Positions 35,197-44,912 are shown, counted from the first letter of the stretch. The stretch: 64,000 nt of DNA from Emcibacter sp. (GCA_021647465.1 JAKIUQ010000013.1:1-64000), one strand, 5' to 3'. Notes: generated by a model not told the origin, from the letters alone. Translations and numbers: made by a program.

Positions 35197-36039
35197 ATGT
35201 CTTTTTCAATTAATACAAACGCAGGTGCTCTTTTTGCGCTGCAATCCCTCTCAAGAACAAATTCAGAACTTAACACGGTTCAATCCAGAATTAATACCGG
35301 ATTGAAAGTGGGCTCTGCAAAAGACAACGCTGCGGTTTTCGCGATTGCCCAAGGGCAGCGGGCTGACCTTGCGGGTCTTGACTCCGTAAAAGGTTCGCTT
35401 GATCGTGCTTCCAGCTCTTTGAATGTTGCGCTTGCGGCGGCCGAAGCGGTTTCTGATCTTTTGATCGAATTGAAAGCAAAAGCAAGTGCCGCGGCTGACC
35501 CCGGTGCCGATGCCGCCTCACGGACGGCGTTGAATGACGAGTTTAAAAACCTGATTGCCCAGATCAACACGGTTGTTGATAACGCTGAATTCAACGGCGT
35601 TAATGCTGTGAAAAACGGCGGCGCGAGTATTCAGGCTCTGGTTGCGACCCCAGATGGTTCTGGTACAGCGGCGACATATTCCATTACGATTGCGGCGACG
35701 GATATTTCCGCAAGTTCTGGTCTGGCACTGACAACAGGTCAGGTGATCACCTCTGCCGCAGCGGCCTCTACGGCGCTGACAACGATTACGGCGGCGGAAG
35801 GTACATTGAACACCTTCTTGTCTCAGCTTGGTGCGGGTGCAAGACGTGTTGATATTCAGCGCGCATTCACCGACAAGCTTTCCGATGCCATCGAAATTGG
35901 TATTGGTAATCTGGTTGATGCCGATCTGGCCCGGGAAAGTGCGAACTTGCAATCATTGCAGGTTAAGCAACAACTAGGCCTTCAGGCATTGTCAATTGCG
36001 AACCAGGCACCTGGTTCCGTATTGGCATTGTTCAGATAA
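35197..36039 (+). CDS. Flagellin 1
   Basis: A 280-aa short flagellin. The conserved N-terminus (SFSINTNAGALFALQSL, then QSRINTGLKVGSAKDNAA) and C-terminus (ESANLQSLQVKQQLGLQALSIANQAP split around LQS) form the D0/D1 helices; the middle is short and rich in Ser, Thr and Ala, offering O-glycosylation sites. It lies just downstream of flbT-flaF and ends with a clear terminator. It differs clearly from the two tandem flagellins at 43947-45743. Confidence 0.97.
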   Translation: MSFSINTNAGALFALQSLSRTNSELNTVQSRINTGLKVGSAKDNAAVFAIAQGQRADLAGLDSVKGSLDRASSSLNVALAAAEAVSDLLIELKAKASAAADPGADAASRTALNDEFKNLIAQINTVVDNAEFNGVNAVKNGGASIQALVATPDGSGTAATYSITIAATDISASSGLALTTGQVITSAAAASTALTTITAAEGTLNTFLSQLGAGARRVDIQRAFTDKLSDAIEIGIGNLVDADLARESANLQSLQVKQQLGLQALSIANQAPGSVLALFR

Positions 36040-36056
36040 TATTTTATTATACGATT

Positions 36057-36090
36057 TTTGGTGGGGGTATATATTGCCTCCACCAAATTT
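36057..36090 (+). terminator. Terminator of flagellin 1
   Basis: An 11-bp stem (TTTGGTGGGGG with CCTCCACCAAA, one G-T pair) around a 9-nt loop, followed by TTT, 18 bases after the stop codon. Confidence 0.75.
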
Positions 36091-36209
36091 CGACTTTTCA
36101 TTTTTTTGGATATATTTTTTTTGTAATTTATTGTAGTGTATTTTTACGTGTAAGCCATAGATTTATTTATGGTTAGAGTATAGAAAGATGGGTATATGTA
36201 GAGGTTGAA

Positions 36210-36662
36210 ATGGTTGAAACTATTAACATAACCAGTCCGCGTTTATCTGGTGTTGGCGAAAAAAGTGAGGCTATACCTAAAGCACCCGTTGTTACGGATA
36301 ATGCATCAGGGAAACAGCCCTCAGCTGTTGCCAGCCAGGTAAGCCGCACGGCATCGGCAGATGTCTCATCAGTGATTTCACAATCCGCTGAGAGGCGTCT
36401 GGATTCGCTTATTTCCGGAAATGCCGGTGATTTTTTAAAGGCTGCGGAACAATTTATTGACGCGTCATTGCCCAATAAACCGCCGGGCACGAAACTGCGT
36501 ATTGATCTGGATGACAGTTCAGGAAAATTTATCTATCAGGGGGTTGATATTAATACGGGTGACGTGATTACCCAGTTCCCTTCTGAAGATATTTTAAAAA
36601 TGATCGCTTTCAGCAGAGAGCGTGATGGTGTTGAAGGTATTGTGGTTGACGAAAAGGCTTGA
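36210..36662 (+). CDS. flaG: FlaG family flagellar protein
   Basis: A 150-aa protein whose C-terminal 60 residues match FlaG: LRIDLDDSSGKFIYQGVDINTGDVITQFPSEDILKMI read in two blocks, with the conserved I-x-QFPSE. The N-terminal half is low-complexity and Ser/Ala-rich. FlaG influences filament length in other bacteria. It stands between flagellin 1 and the sugar genes. Confidence 0.88.
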   Translation: MVETINITSPRLSGVGEKSEAIPKAPVVTDNASGKQPSAVASQVSRTASADVSSVISQSAERRLDSLISGNAGDFLKAAEQFIDASLPNKPPGTKLRIDLDDSSGKFIYQGVDINTGDVITQFPSEDILKMIAFSRERDGVEGIVVDEKA

Positions 36663-36731
36663 CTGTGATGACCTTAATTTACCGTATTTGGTCCGTATCT
36701 TTTGGTGCGGGCCATTTTTGTATGAAAAATA

Positions 36732-37469
36732 ATGATGGATAATATTCTGTGTATTTCGCAGGCCCGCATGACATCCACGCGGCTGCCGGGCAAGATAATG
36801 AAGCAAGTCTGCGGGCGAACTTTGCTGGACTTTCATGTAAGCCGCATATTGAAAAGCCACCGCATCAATCGGTTTGTGCTGGCAATCACGACCAATGCCA
36901 GTGATGATCCTCTGGAAAAATTTTGCATAGATGCTGATATTGACTATATTCGCGGTTCCGAGGATGATGTTTTGGCACGATATTATCAGGCTCTGCAAGA
37001 ATTTCCCGCTGACATCATTGTGCGCGTGACATCGGATTGTCCTCTGATTGATCCGGATTTGATGGATCAAGTGATCCAATATTACAGGGATCATAGAGAG
37101 CGATATGATTATATTACATTAGGGCCGATAAATTTCCCGCGCGGCCTTGATGTGGAGGTTTTCTCGGCAAGGGCATTGGAAAAAGCCTATTTGCATGGTC
37201 ATGAAATGCATCAGCGCGAGCATGTCACCCCCTATATTTACCGCGAGAATAGTGAATTTAGCTGCGGCGTTTTTCCATCTGATCATAAATTGGGACATCA
37301 TAGATGGTGTGTGGATGAACCGGAAGATTTTGATTTAATCACCAAAATTCTAACGGCCTTTAAGGGAAAAGATAATTTTTCCTGGCAAGAATGTCTAACA
37401 TATTTTGATAGTAATCCAGATTGGATGACAATCAATAGTGCCATAAAACAGAAGAGCCTCAAAGAATAA
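36732..37469 (+). CDS. SpsF-like cytidylyltransferase 1
   Basis: A 245-aa nucleotidyltransferase of the SpsF/KdsB-like GT-A fold. The nucleotide-binding N-terminus SQARMTSTRLPGKIM, GSEDDVLARYY and VTSDCPLIDPDL are visible. Related proteins activate acidic sugars such as pseudaminic acid as CMP derivatives. A paralogue is at 40512. The gene begins about 70 nt after flaG and is separated from the next gene by 140 nt. Exact sugar unknown. Confidence 0.85.
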   Translation: MMDNILCISQARMTSTRLPGKIMKQVCGRTLLDFHVSRILKSHRINRFVLAITTNASDDPLEKFCIDADIDYIRGSEDDVLARYYQALQEFPADIIVRVTSDCPLIDPDLMDQVIQYYRDHRERYDYITLGPINFPRGLDVEVFSARALEKAYLHGHEMHQREHVTPYIYRENSEFSCGVFPSDHKLGHHRWCVDEPEDFDLITKILTAFKGKDNFSWQECLTYFDSNPDWMTINSAIKQKSLKE

Positions 37470-37609
37470 CGCCCCAAGGATATTTCGACATGGGAAATCA
37501 GGTTTAAAGAAGCGTAAAAGCTTAATTTTTAAAAGAAGTTAGTGAAATTACCTTCTTTTAACGATATAATATTCGCAGCGTAAGAATTTTAGGGTTAGGA
37601 CCCAATATA

Positions 37610-38242
37610 ATGTCACAAGATAAAACGGAACAGGTTAAATTCTGGCAGGGTAATTTCGGAGATGATTATGTCGACCGGAATGCCGTTTCTTTTGAACAGA
37701 TGAGGATGAGAATATCATTGTGGGTCAAAATATTTGACCATATGGCACATGACATGCCCAAATCCATATTGGAGGTCGGGCCGAATATTGGTTTGAATCT
37801 TCGTGCCATGCAGATGTTATGCGAAGCGGAATATTTCGCGGTTGAGCCCAACGCGAAAGCCAGAGAGGTTCTGATAAAAGACGGGGTCTTACCAAAATCC
37901 AATGTGCAAGATGCCTTTGCGGGCAATTTTGCCGTACCTGAAAAACCGGTGGATTTGGCTTTTACCTCGGGCGTGATGATTCATATCCATCATGATGATC
38001 TATTGGAGGCTTGCACAAATATCTATAATTCGACCGGCAAATATATCGTTTGTAATGAATATTTTTCAGACAAGCCCGAAATTCTTCAATATCGCGATCA
38101 TGGGGACAAATTATTCAAGCGGGATTATGGTTCTTTCTGGCTGGAAAATTTTCCGGACTTGAAATGCCTTGGCTATGGATTTGAATGGAAGGTTATGACC
38201 GGTATGGATAATGCCACCTGGTGGATTTTTGAGAAAAGATAG
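37610..38242 (+). CDS. Pseudaminic acid-associated methyltransferase
   Basis: A 210-aa SAM-dependent methyltransferase. The N-terminus (EQVKFWQGNFGDDYVDRN) matches the family found in pseudaminic acid loci, and ILEVGPNIGLNLRAM is the SAM-binding motif. FTSGVMIHIHHDDL is the following conserved block. It probably methylates the glycan or its precursor. It heads a tight operon ending at 43223. Confidence 0.88.
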   Translation: MSQDKTEQVKFWQGNFGDDYVDRNAVSFEQMRMRISLWVKIFDHMAHDMPKSILEVGPNIGLNLRAMQMLCEAEYFAVEPNAKAREVLIKDGVLPKSNVQDAFAGNFAVPEKPVDLAFTSGVMIHIHHDDLLEACTNIYNSTGKYIVCNEYFSDKPEILQYRDHGDKLFKRDYGSFWLENFPDLKCLGYGFEWKVMTGMDNATWWIFEKR

Positions 38243-38251
38243 GACAGAGCC

Positions 38252-39286
38252 ATGAGTATAACATCAATCCGGTCGTTTGAATCTGATCTTGCTTTTCTGG
38301 ATGATGCCACTTTATTGATAACCGGCGGTACCGGATCATTTGGTAAAATGTTGACACAAACTTTGTTGGACAGGGCAAATCTTCGGCGGTTGATTATTTT
38401 TTCCCGCGACGAATTAAAACAATATGAAATGGAGCAGTCCTTCTCAAACCACCTAAAATCTCGTTGTCTGAGGTTTTTTATCGGGGACGTAAGGGACAGA
38501 AATCGTTTGGACATGGCACTGCGCGGCGTTGATTTCGTTATCCATGCGGCGGCCTTGAAACATGTCCCCATCGCGGAATATAATCCCTTTGAATGTATTA
38601 AAACCAATATTTTTGGCGCGCAGAATTTGGCAGAAGCGGCGATCGGCTGCGGGGTAAAAAAGATCATAGCGCTGTCGACAGACAAGGCCGCCAGCCCCAT
38701 TAACCTTTATGGGGCCTCCAAATTGGCGTCGGATAAAATTTTCGTCGCGGCCAACGCCCTTGGCGGCGAACAGGATTTTACCTGTTCTGTGGTGCGTTAC
38801 GGCAATGTTTTGGGGTCTCGCGGGTCTGTTGTGCCCTTCTTTAACAAACTGATTGCGGGTGGCGCAGATCACTTGCCTATCACAGATATGCGTATGACAC
38901 GTTTCTGGATTACGCTGCGTCAGGGGGTTGATTTCGTACTCAGTAATTTGGACATGATGCAGGGCGGCGAGATATATATCCCGAAAATCCCCAGCATGAA
39001 AGTCAGCGATATGGCGCGCTGCCTCGCCCCGGAGCTTGAACTTCGGGAAACCGGCATTCGTCCCGGTGAAAAACTTCATGAACAGATGATTACGCGGGAT
39101 GATGGCCGTCAGACAATCGCCTTGGAAGACCGTTATATCATCACACCGCAATTCAGATTCTGGTCAGATAAATATTATACGGATCATGATGCGACGCATG
39201 TGGCGGAAGATTTTGATTATTCCAGTGATACAAATAAAGAATGGCTGGATGATGCCCATTTTCGTGAGCTGTTAACGAGGATATGA
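38252..39286 (+). CDS. pseB: UDP-GlcNAc 4,6-dehydratase (inverting) PseB
   Basis: A 344-aa extended SDR protein with GGTGSFGKML (NADP binding), ALKHVPIAEYNP (active-site Lys region) and YGASK catalytic pair, and a C-terminal GEKLHEQMI typical of PseB. It converts UDP-GlcNAc to the 4-keto-6-deoxy L-arabino sugar, the first step of pseudaminic acid synthesis. Its stop overlaps pseC by four bases. Confidence 0.95.
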   Translation: MSITSIRSFESDLAFLDDATLLITGGTGSFGKMLTQTLLDRANLRRLIIFSRDELKQYEMEQSFSNHLKSRCLRFFIGDVRDRNRLDMALRGVDFVIHAAALKHVPIAEYNPFECIKTNIFGAQNLAEAAIGCGVKKIIALSTDKAASPINLYGASKLASDKIFVAANALGGEQDFTCSVVRYGNVLGSRGSVVPFFNKLIAGGADHLPITDMRMTRFWITLRQGVDFVLSNLDMMQGGEIYIPKIPSMKVSDMARCLAPELELRETGIRPGEKLHEQMITRDDGRQTIALEDRYIITPQFRFWSDKYYTDHDATHVAEDFDYSSDTNKEWLDDAHFRELLTRI

Positions 39287-40515
39287 CCTTGCGGGATCAT
39301 AAATACTTGCCTTATGGCCGGCAATATCTTGATGATGATGATATTCAGGCTGTTGTGGACGTCCTGCAGGGTGACTGGTTGACGACAGGGCCGACTGTTC
39401 AAAAATTCGAAGATAAATTACGCCAGACTGTGAAATCTGATTATGCGGTATCCTGTTCGAGCGGTACGGCGGCGCTCCACATGGCTTATATGGCGCTGAA
39501 TATCGGGACGGGTGACCGGGTCATTGTCCCCGCCATCAGCTTCGTTGCGACGGCGAACGCGGCGGTATATTGCGGCGCGGATATTCTGTTCACGGATGTT
39601 GATCCGGATACGGGCATGATGCGCGCGCAGGATGTTCTGGCCTTGATAGGAACTTTAAGCCCCGAAGAACTTCAGTCTGTCGCCGCGATCACGGCGGTTA
39701 ATCTTACCGGTGAAGTGGCCGAAATCGAAGCCATCAGCATAATCGCCCGGCAATATGGCTGGAAAATAATTGTCGACAGCTGCCACGCTTTGGGCACCAC
39801 ATACCTGTCGCGTGATGGGAAAAAACTTGCCGTCGGGGACTGCTATTTTTCAGATATGGAGGTTTTTTCCTTTCATCCGGTCAAGACCATTGCCATGGGC
39901 GAAGGCGGGGCGATTACGACCAATGATCAGGACTTATACGACAGGCTTTGCCTTTTGCGAAATCATGGCATTGAAAGGGATGCGGAAAAATGGATTTCTG
40001 AATCCAAGAGCGAAATAGAGAATCCGCCGCCATGGGTTTATGAAATGCAAATTCTGGGGTATAATTATCGTCAAAGCGATATTCACTGCGCCCTTGGGTT
40101 AAGCCAGCTTGATAAATTACCTGAATTTACGGCTCACCGGCGCAGGCTTGTTGTGAAATATGATCAATTATTTATGGGCTTATCTGCACATGTAAAACCA
40201 ATCAATTCTGCGCGCGGCTGTTCTGCGGCGCGGCATCTGTATGTGGTTTTGATTGATTTTAAGGCGTTGGGCATTTCACGCCTTGATTTTATCCGTGAAT
40301 TATCATCCCGGAATGTGGGCAGTCAGGTTCATTATATGCCCATCTATGCCCATCCTTTTTACCGGGAAAAATATGGCCCGCAAACAAGGTGCGGCGCGGA
40401 AGAATATTATGCCCGCGCATTATCCCTGCCCTTGCATGTGAATATGTCACGGGATGATGTGGATTATGTGACCGCGCAAATCTCGGATATCATCACTGGT
40501 ATCGTTCCAGCATGA
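39283..40515 (+). CDS. pseC: PseC-type PLP aminotransferase
   Basis: A 410-aa DegT/DnrJ/EryC1 aminotransferase. SCSSGTAALHMA binds the cofactor phosphate, VDSCHALG carries the PLP Asp, and SFHPVKTIAMGEGG carries the Schiff-base Lys. In the PseB-PseC pair it adds the 4-amino group to give UDP-4-amino-4,6-dideoxy-AltNAc. It overlaps both neighbours by four bases, so translation is coupled. Confidence 0.93.
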   Translation: MTLRDHKYLPYGRQYLDDDDIQAVVDVLQGDWLTTGPTVQKFEDKLRQTVKSDYAVSCSSGTAALHMAYMALNIGTGDRVIVPAISFVATANAAVYCGADILFTDVDPDTGMMRAQDVLALIGTLSPEELQSVAAITAVNLTGEVAEIEAISIIARQYGWKIIVDSCHALGTTYLSRDGKKLAVGDCYFSDMEVFSFHPVKTIAMGEGGAITTNDQDLYDRLCLLRNHGIERDAEKWISESKSEIENPPPWVYEMQILGYNYRQSDIHCALGLSQLDKLPEFTAHRRRLVVKYDQLFMGLSAHVKPINSARGCSAARHLYVVLIDFKALGISRLDFIRELSSRNVGSQVHYMPIYAHPFYREKYGPQTRCGAEEYYARALSLPLHVNMSRDDVDYVTAQISDIITGIVPA

Positions 40516-41276
40516 CACAGAAACCCCGCATCGTCGCGACCATCGAAGCCCGCATGACATCTTCCCGGTTGCCCGGCAAAATGATGTTGACATGCCTTGG
40601 CAAAACCATGTTGGAACATATGGTGGGCCGGGTAAAGCGGGCGGCCTGTCTGGATGATATTATCATTGCGACGACCCTCAATGAGACAGATGACGTGATC
40701 GCAGAAGAGGCCACGAAGTTAAATGTAAAATATTTTCGCGGTAGTGAGGATAATGTTATGCTGCGGGTTTTGGAAGCCGCACAAAATTTTAAGGCAGACA
40801 TCATTGTTGAACTTACCGGTGATTGTCCGCTGATGGATCCTGCGCTGATTGATTATGCGCTGGCCCAATATTCAAGCAGCGGCGTTGATTACCTGAGCAA
40901 TCTTGAAATTACAGAATTTAAGGCGGGTTTGGCCCATCCTCTGGGTTATGCGGTGCAGGTTTTCAGCACGGCTATTCTGGCGGATGCTTACGCCCGGACA
41001 GAGGACCCGCTGGACCATGAACATGTCAGCCGTTATTTATACCAGACGCCGGAACGTTACAGGGTGAAATATTTACCGGCGCCAATATTACAGCGCGGCC
41101 CGCAAATGTCGGTCACGCTGGATACCCGGCAGGATTTTCAGGTTATCTGCCGCGTCCTGAAAGCGCTCACGCCGAAAAATCCGAATTTCACCATAGAAGA
41201 CGTGGTTGAATTCCTCAGCCAGAATCCTGACATCAGGCGCATTAATCAGGATGCTGGCCAGATAAATACCAGATAA
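40512..41276 (+). CDS. SpsF-like cytidylyltransferase 2
   Basis: A 254-aa paralogue of the protein at 36732, with EARMTSSRLPGKMM, GSEDNVMLRVLEAA and LTGDCPLMDPAL. The ATGA overlap with pseC ties it to the pathway. Having two such enzymes suggests two activated sugars or subunits with different roles. A PseF-type CMP-Pse synthetase function is plausible but not shown. Confidence 0.86.
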   Translation: MTQKPRIVATIEARMTSSRLPGKMMLTCLGKTMLEHMVGRVKRAACLDDIIIATTLNETDDVIAEEATKLNVKYFRGSEDNVMLRVLEAAQNFKADIIVELTGDCPLMDPALIDYALAQYSSSGVDYLSNLEITEFKAGLAHPLGYAVQVFSTAILADAYARTEDPLDHEHVSRYLYQTPERYRVKYLPAPILQRGPQMSVTLDTRQDFQVICRVLKALTPKNPNFTIEDVVEFLSQNPDIRRINQDAGQINTR

Positions 41277-41286
41277 AGGTATCGCG

Positions 41287-42237
41287 ATGATAGAAAACCC
41301 CAAGGAAGTTTTTTCTCTGTTGATTATCGGTTGCGGGGCCATTGCGGGCGGCTATGATCAGGAAGATATTAAGGGGCCGAATATTCTGACCCATGCCAAG
41401 GCTTTTAAGGCCCATGCGGGTTTTAATCTGGCAGGCTGCCTTGATACGGACTTGAAAACCGCGCAGAATTTTGCCAATATTTGGGGGGTGGACAAGGCCT
41501 ATGAAAGCCTTGAGCAGGCCATGCAAGACCGGAATTTCGACATTGTTTCTATTTGTACGCCCGCCCCCAGCCATGAAATATATCTGCGAAAATTACAAAA
41601 TTATAATGTCCGTTTTATTTTCTGTGAAAAACCCATTGCCGATAACTTAAAGGCGGCTCGTGAAATGGCCGCATTCTATCCGGATAATATGGCGGTGAAT
41701 TATATCAGGCGTTTTGATCCTGAAATCAGGCAGCTTGCCAAGGATATTCAAGATCATAAATACGGCAGCTTTTTATCTGGAAAGGCGCGCTATAATAAGG
41801 GCCTATATAATAATGGCTCCCATATGACCGATCTTATCCATATGCTGTTGGGGCCTGTCATGGTTAAGGCCGCCTCAGGCATCATATATGATTTCTGGCC
41901 GGATGATCCAACCATATCCGCTAAACTCGAAGTGGCAAATGGCGGCCCTATAGATTTGATGGGCTCGGACGTGCGAACGGGCATGATTTTTGACCTTGAG
42001 CTTATTTTTGACCAAGCCATCATCAGCTTAATTGATTTTAGCCAAACATTAGTGATTAAACCTCAAAATGGCCCCAAAAAGATAATCAAGACGGGGCAGA
42101 ACAGAGAAATGTTCAATGCGGTATCCAATATTTATGACCATTTAACGCAGGGCGCGGCATTGCAGTCAAAAGCCCGTAATGGCTTATTGGCGCTTGAAAC
42201 ATGCGATGATATTCGCAGAAAGGCAGGATTATCATGA
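41287..42237 (+). CDS. Gfo/Idh/MocA-type oxidoreductase
   Basis: A 316-aa NAD(P)-dependent oxidoreductase. GCGAIAGGYD near the N-terminus is a Rossmann GxGxxxG-like turn and FCEKPIADN is the family EKP motif. The C-terminal half is the alpha/beta substrate domain. In surface-sugar loci such enzymes oxidise or reduce nucleotide sugars. This step is not part of the standard pseudaminic acid route. Confidence 0.87.
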   Translation: MIENPKEVFSLLIIGCGAIAGGYDQEDIKGPNILTHAKAFKAHAGFNLAGCLDTDLKTAQNFANIWGVDKAYESLEQAMQDRNFDIVSICTPAPSHEIYLRKLQNYNVRFIFCEKPIADNLKAAREMAAFYPDNMAVNYIRRFDPEIRQLAKDIQDHKYGSFLSGKARYNKGLYNNGSHMTDLIHMLLGPVMVKAASGIIYDFWPDDPTISAKLEVANGGPIDLMGSDVRTGMIFDLELIFDQAIISLIDFSQTLVIKPQNGPKKIIKTGQNREMFNAVSNIYDHLTQGAALQSKARNGLLALETCDDIRRKAGLS

Positions 42238-43223
42238 CCAAAATCTTGTTTTTCAGCCGTGACCCCGGTGGCACCAATCAGCTCGTTGCCCTGCGATCAA
42301 TATTATCTGAACAAGATGAAGGGGGCAGAAACCATCCTTTATTTGATCGCTTAAATATATCAGGCAAGCCCAATATTATCGTGGTCGCCAAGGATTATGC
42401 CCATGTCATATGGCGGCAAAATGGGTTTGAGGCTCTGGATTGGCCTGATATATTGTCGGAAGAAGAGGTTGCCGGCTATTTGGCCGGTTTTTCGCCGGAT
42501 CACATTATAACAAGCAGCTGTCATGTGGATGACCGGACGGAACAGATGGTTTGGCGGGTGGCCCGGCAGCTTGCGATCAAAGTGACGGCTTTTCTGGATT
42601 CGCATCATAATATTGCCGTTCGTTTTAAGGATGATCAGGGCGAAGTGATTTTGCCGGATCAGGTATCCGTGATAGATGAGGTCGCAATGCCCGCGCTTAT
42701 TTCTCTTGGATTTGCCAAGAAAAATATCTTTGTTTCGGGGGATTTATATCAGAATTATTTTATCAGCAGCAAAAGGTATAAGAGCCTTGCGGCCCGCGAA
42801 TGGGGGGGGCAAGAAGGCGAAAGCCTTATTTTATTTGCCTCTGACTATATCCATGAAATGCAGGCTATGGGCTTGACGTTTGAGGTAACGGAGTTCGAAT
42901 GTCTTGATCGCCTGATTGATATCTTAACCACGGGTGAGAGGCGGGAATATCTGAAGGGGCATTGCGGGCCCTATCGTTTGATCATTCGGCCCCACCCAAA
43001 GGATACGCCCGGAAAATATGAGGCTTATCCCCAGAAAAGCACGCGGGAATTGACCATTTTAATCAGCAGTATAGGGGCGTCTCTTGAGGCGGTTACATCG
43101 GCTGATCTGGTGACGGGTCTTGGCTCGTCCCTGCTGAATGAGGCAAAAGCTTTGGGGGTGGGTATTCTGGCGCTTGGGCCATTAGTCAAGAAGTGTAAAG
43201 ATTCTCAAAAAACAATTTCATAA
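42234..43223 (+). CDS. Unassigned GT-B-like protein of the sugar operon
   Basis: A 329-aa soluble protein overlapping the oxidoreductase by four bases. The N-terminus (ILFFSRDPGGTNQL) and C-terminus (LIIRPHPKDTPGKYEAY, then GLGSSLLNEAKALGVGILALG) resemble the two Rossmann halves of GT-B transferases, epimerases or capsule-type synthetases. It is not recognisably PseG. The last 38 bases overlap the convergent PseH-like gene. Function unknown; sugar transferase or hydrolase is the best guess. Confidence 0.7.
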   Translation: MTKILFFSRDPGGTNQLVALRSILSEQDEGGRNHPLFDRLNISGKPNIIVVAKDYAHVIWRQNGFEALDWPDILSEEEVAGYLAGFSPDHIITSSCHVDDRTEQMVWRVARQLAIKVTAFLDSHHNIAVRFKDDQGEVILPDQVSVIDEVAMPALISLGFAKKNIFVSGDLYQNYFISSKRYKSLAAREWGGQEGESLILFASDYIHEMQAMGLTFEVTEFECLDRLIDILTTGERREYLKGHCGPYRLIIRPHPKDTPGKYEAYPQKSTRELTILISSIGASLEAVTSADLVTGLGSSLLNEAKALGVGILALGPLVKKCKDSQKTIS

Positions 43224-43869
43224 TTTCAGTGCGGTTTTCAATGCCTTTTTGCTTTAGCAGGCCCTCAAAATCAGCGGTGCAGATATTGCCGCCCCGGTGT
43301 TTTTGCAGCTCGTAAAATCTTTCCGATGTTATGGCATAGCTCGCAACGTCATATTTTTCGCCGTTCCGGACGCCATAATGCTGGTGATAACCGTCCAGTT
43401 GATAACCGATTAATTCCAGACTGTTCATCCATTGCCACAGGTCCGCATGCTGTGCGCCGGAAATTCTTTGGAGATTTAACCGGTCGAAGCCATGTCTGGT
43501 GAGCAAGGCAACAGATTCCAATGCGGCGCCTTTAAGGGATCTGTCCCCAAAAACAATGCTGAGTTCCGCAGAACGTGTAATGCTATTGATAAATTTCAGA
43601 CAGACCACGCCGATATGCCGGGAGGTTTTCTTGTCAAGGACGACCAATAATAATGAGGTGGGATCGGCCATTTCATTGGCGATAATTTCCGCTTGCTGCG
43701 CTTTATTCACGGGGAAAGTGCCGTGAACCAGATATTGTGTGGTGACGGGGTCATTGAACCAGCTATGCCAATGGCCCTTGATTATATCCTGCTCGATATT
43801 CGGTTGACGCAGCGCAACAATGTGCCCTTGCAAAAAAATATCGTCATCTTGTGGGTTATGGTCTGTCAT
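43186..43869 (-). CDS. pseH: PseH-like N-acetyltransferase
   Basis: A 227-aa GNAT protein with the pattern of PseH: LRQPNIEQDIIKGHWHSWFNDPVTTQYL at the N-terminus (in blocks), IGVVCLKFI, and ELSIVFGDRSLKGAALESVALLTRHGF over the acetyl-CoA site. PseH acetylates the 4-amino group made by PseC. It is on the opposite strand and its end overlaps the previous gene, so it is a separate unit. Confidence 0.82.
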   Translation of the reverse strand: MTDHNPQDDDIFLQGHIVALRQPNIEQDIIKGHWHSWFNDPVTTQYLVHGTFPVNKAQQAEIIANEMADPTSLLLVVLDKKTSRHIGVVCLKFINSITRSAELSIVFGDRSLKGAALESVALLTRHGFDRLNLQRISGAQHADLWQWMNSLELIGYQLDGYHQHYGVRNGEKYDVASYAITSERFYELQKHRGGNICTADFEGLLKQKGIENRTEIMKLFFENLYTS

Positions 43870-43946
43870 AAAACGTCCCCTATGTATTTTCCGATATTAA
43901 GGTAGCACAGACCTCAAAAAATAAAAGACCAATAATGAATAGGCGG

Positions 43947-44774
43947 TTAGCCAAAGATGCTCAAAATTGACTGCGGGGCTTGATTGGCGATGGACAGCGC
44001 CTGTATGCCAAGCTGCTGTTTGACCTGAAGGGCTTGTAAATTGGCACTTTCCTTGGCCAGATTAGCATCCACCAGATTGCCAATGCCGATTTCAATGGTG
44101 TCGGAAATTTTATCTGCAAATATTCGCTGGGTTTCCAGGGATTTTGATCCGGCACCAAGTTTGGTCAAGGTCACGCTCACAGCGGCAAGAGAGGCGGATA
44201 CAGCCGCGAGTGCCACAGAGGCGAGGGCCAGCGTTGAAATGCCTTGCGCCGCTGTAATGCTGATATTGCCGCCGCCCAATGTCAGGTTCTGATGGGCAAT
44301 GGAGATGGTTTGGCTTGCGCTGGGATTGGTGATGGCGACGATAGAATCGGTTCCGGCATCAAGCAGGTTGGTGCCATTAAATTCCGCGTTATTCACGATG
44401 ATGGAGATTTGATCTCTTAAGGCTTCAAAATCTTCGTTCAAGGCTGTCCGGCTGGTGGCATCAAGCCCGGCATCCGCAGCGGCAACCGTTTTTTCTTTCA
44501 TTTCTATGAGCAGATCTGAAATGGCCCCGGCAGCGGCAAGCGCAATATCGGCAATGCTGATGGAACGATCCAGGCTTTGCTTGACCGCATTATATCCTTT
44601 CAGGTCTGCGCGAAGTTTCTGGGCAATGGAAAATATGGCGGCATTATCCTTGGGCGATGAAACCTTAAGGCCGGTATTAATACGATTCTGCACCGTTTCC
44701 AACTGGGTTGTCGTTTTATTAAGGTTAAAAAGGGCCGACAGGGCAATTGCGTTGGTATTTACAGAAAAGGCCAT
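43947..44774 (-). CDS. Flagellin 2
   Basis: A 275-aa flagellin starting MAFSVNTNAIALSALFNL at ATG 44774; the frame runs upstream but this is the conserved start. N- and C-terminal D0/D1 helices are complete (NRINTGLKVSSPKDNAAIF; QQLGIQALSIANQAP). The centre (residues about 140-190) is short. It is close to flagellin 3 in sequence, 138 nt downstream of it, and probably arose by tandem duplication. Confidence 0.96.
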   Translation of the reverse strand: MAFSVNTNAIALSALFNLNKTTTQLETVQNRINTGLKVSSPKDNAAIFSIAQKLRADLKGYNAVKQSLDRSISIADIALAAAGAISDLLIEMKEKTVAAADAGLDATSRTALNEDFEALRDQISIIVNNAEFNGTNLLDAGTDSIVAITNPSASQTISIAHQNLTLGGGNISITAAQGISTLALASVALAAVSASLAAVSVTLTKLGAGSKSLETQRIFADKISDTIEIGIGNLVDANLAKESANLQALQVKQQLGIQALSIANQAPQSILSIFG

Positions 44775-44912
44775 ATTCTTGATCCTGTTAGTCTTAAAAT
44801 AACTTTTAAATATATTCCTGTTGTAGCGGCTGACCGGAAGGGCCGGTTTCAATGAACCAGATTACTTCCGATCAGAATTATGCCATTCAGAATGCGGACG
44901 GCGATATATCGC

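Noticed and set aside
35518..35952. 144-aa Arg/Cys-rich minus-strand frame
   Set aside because: It is antisense to flagellin 1, whose Ala/Thr-rich codons generate this artefact.
38453..39151. 232-aa minus-strand frame
   Set aside because: It is antisense to pseB, a complete enzyme with all motifs.
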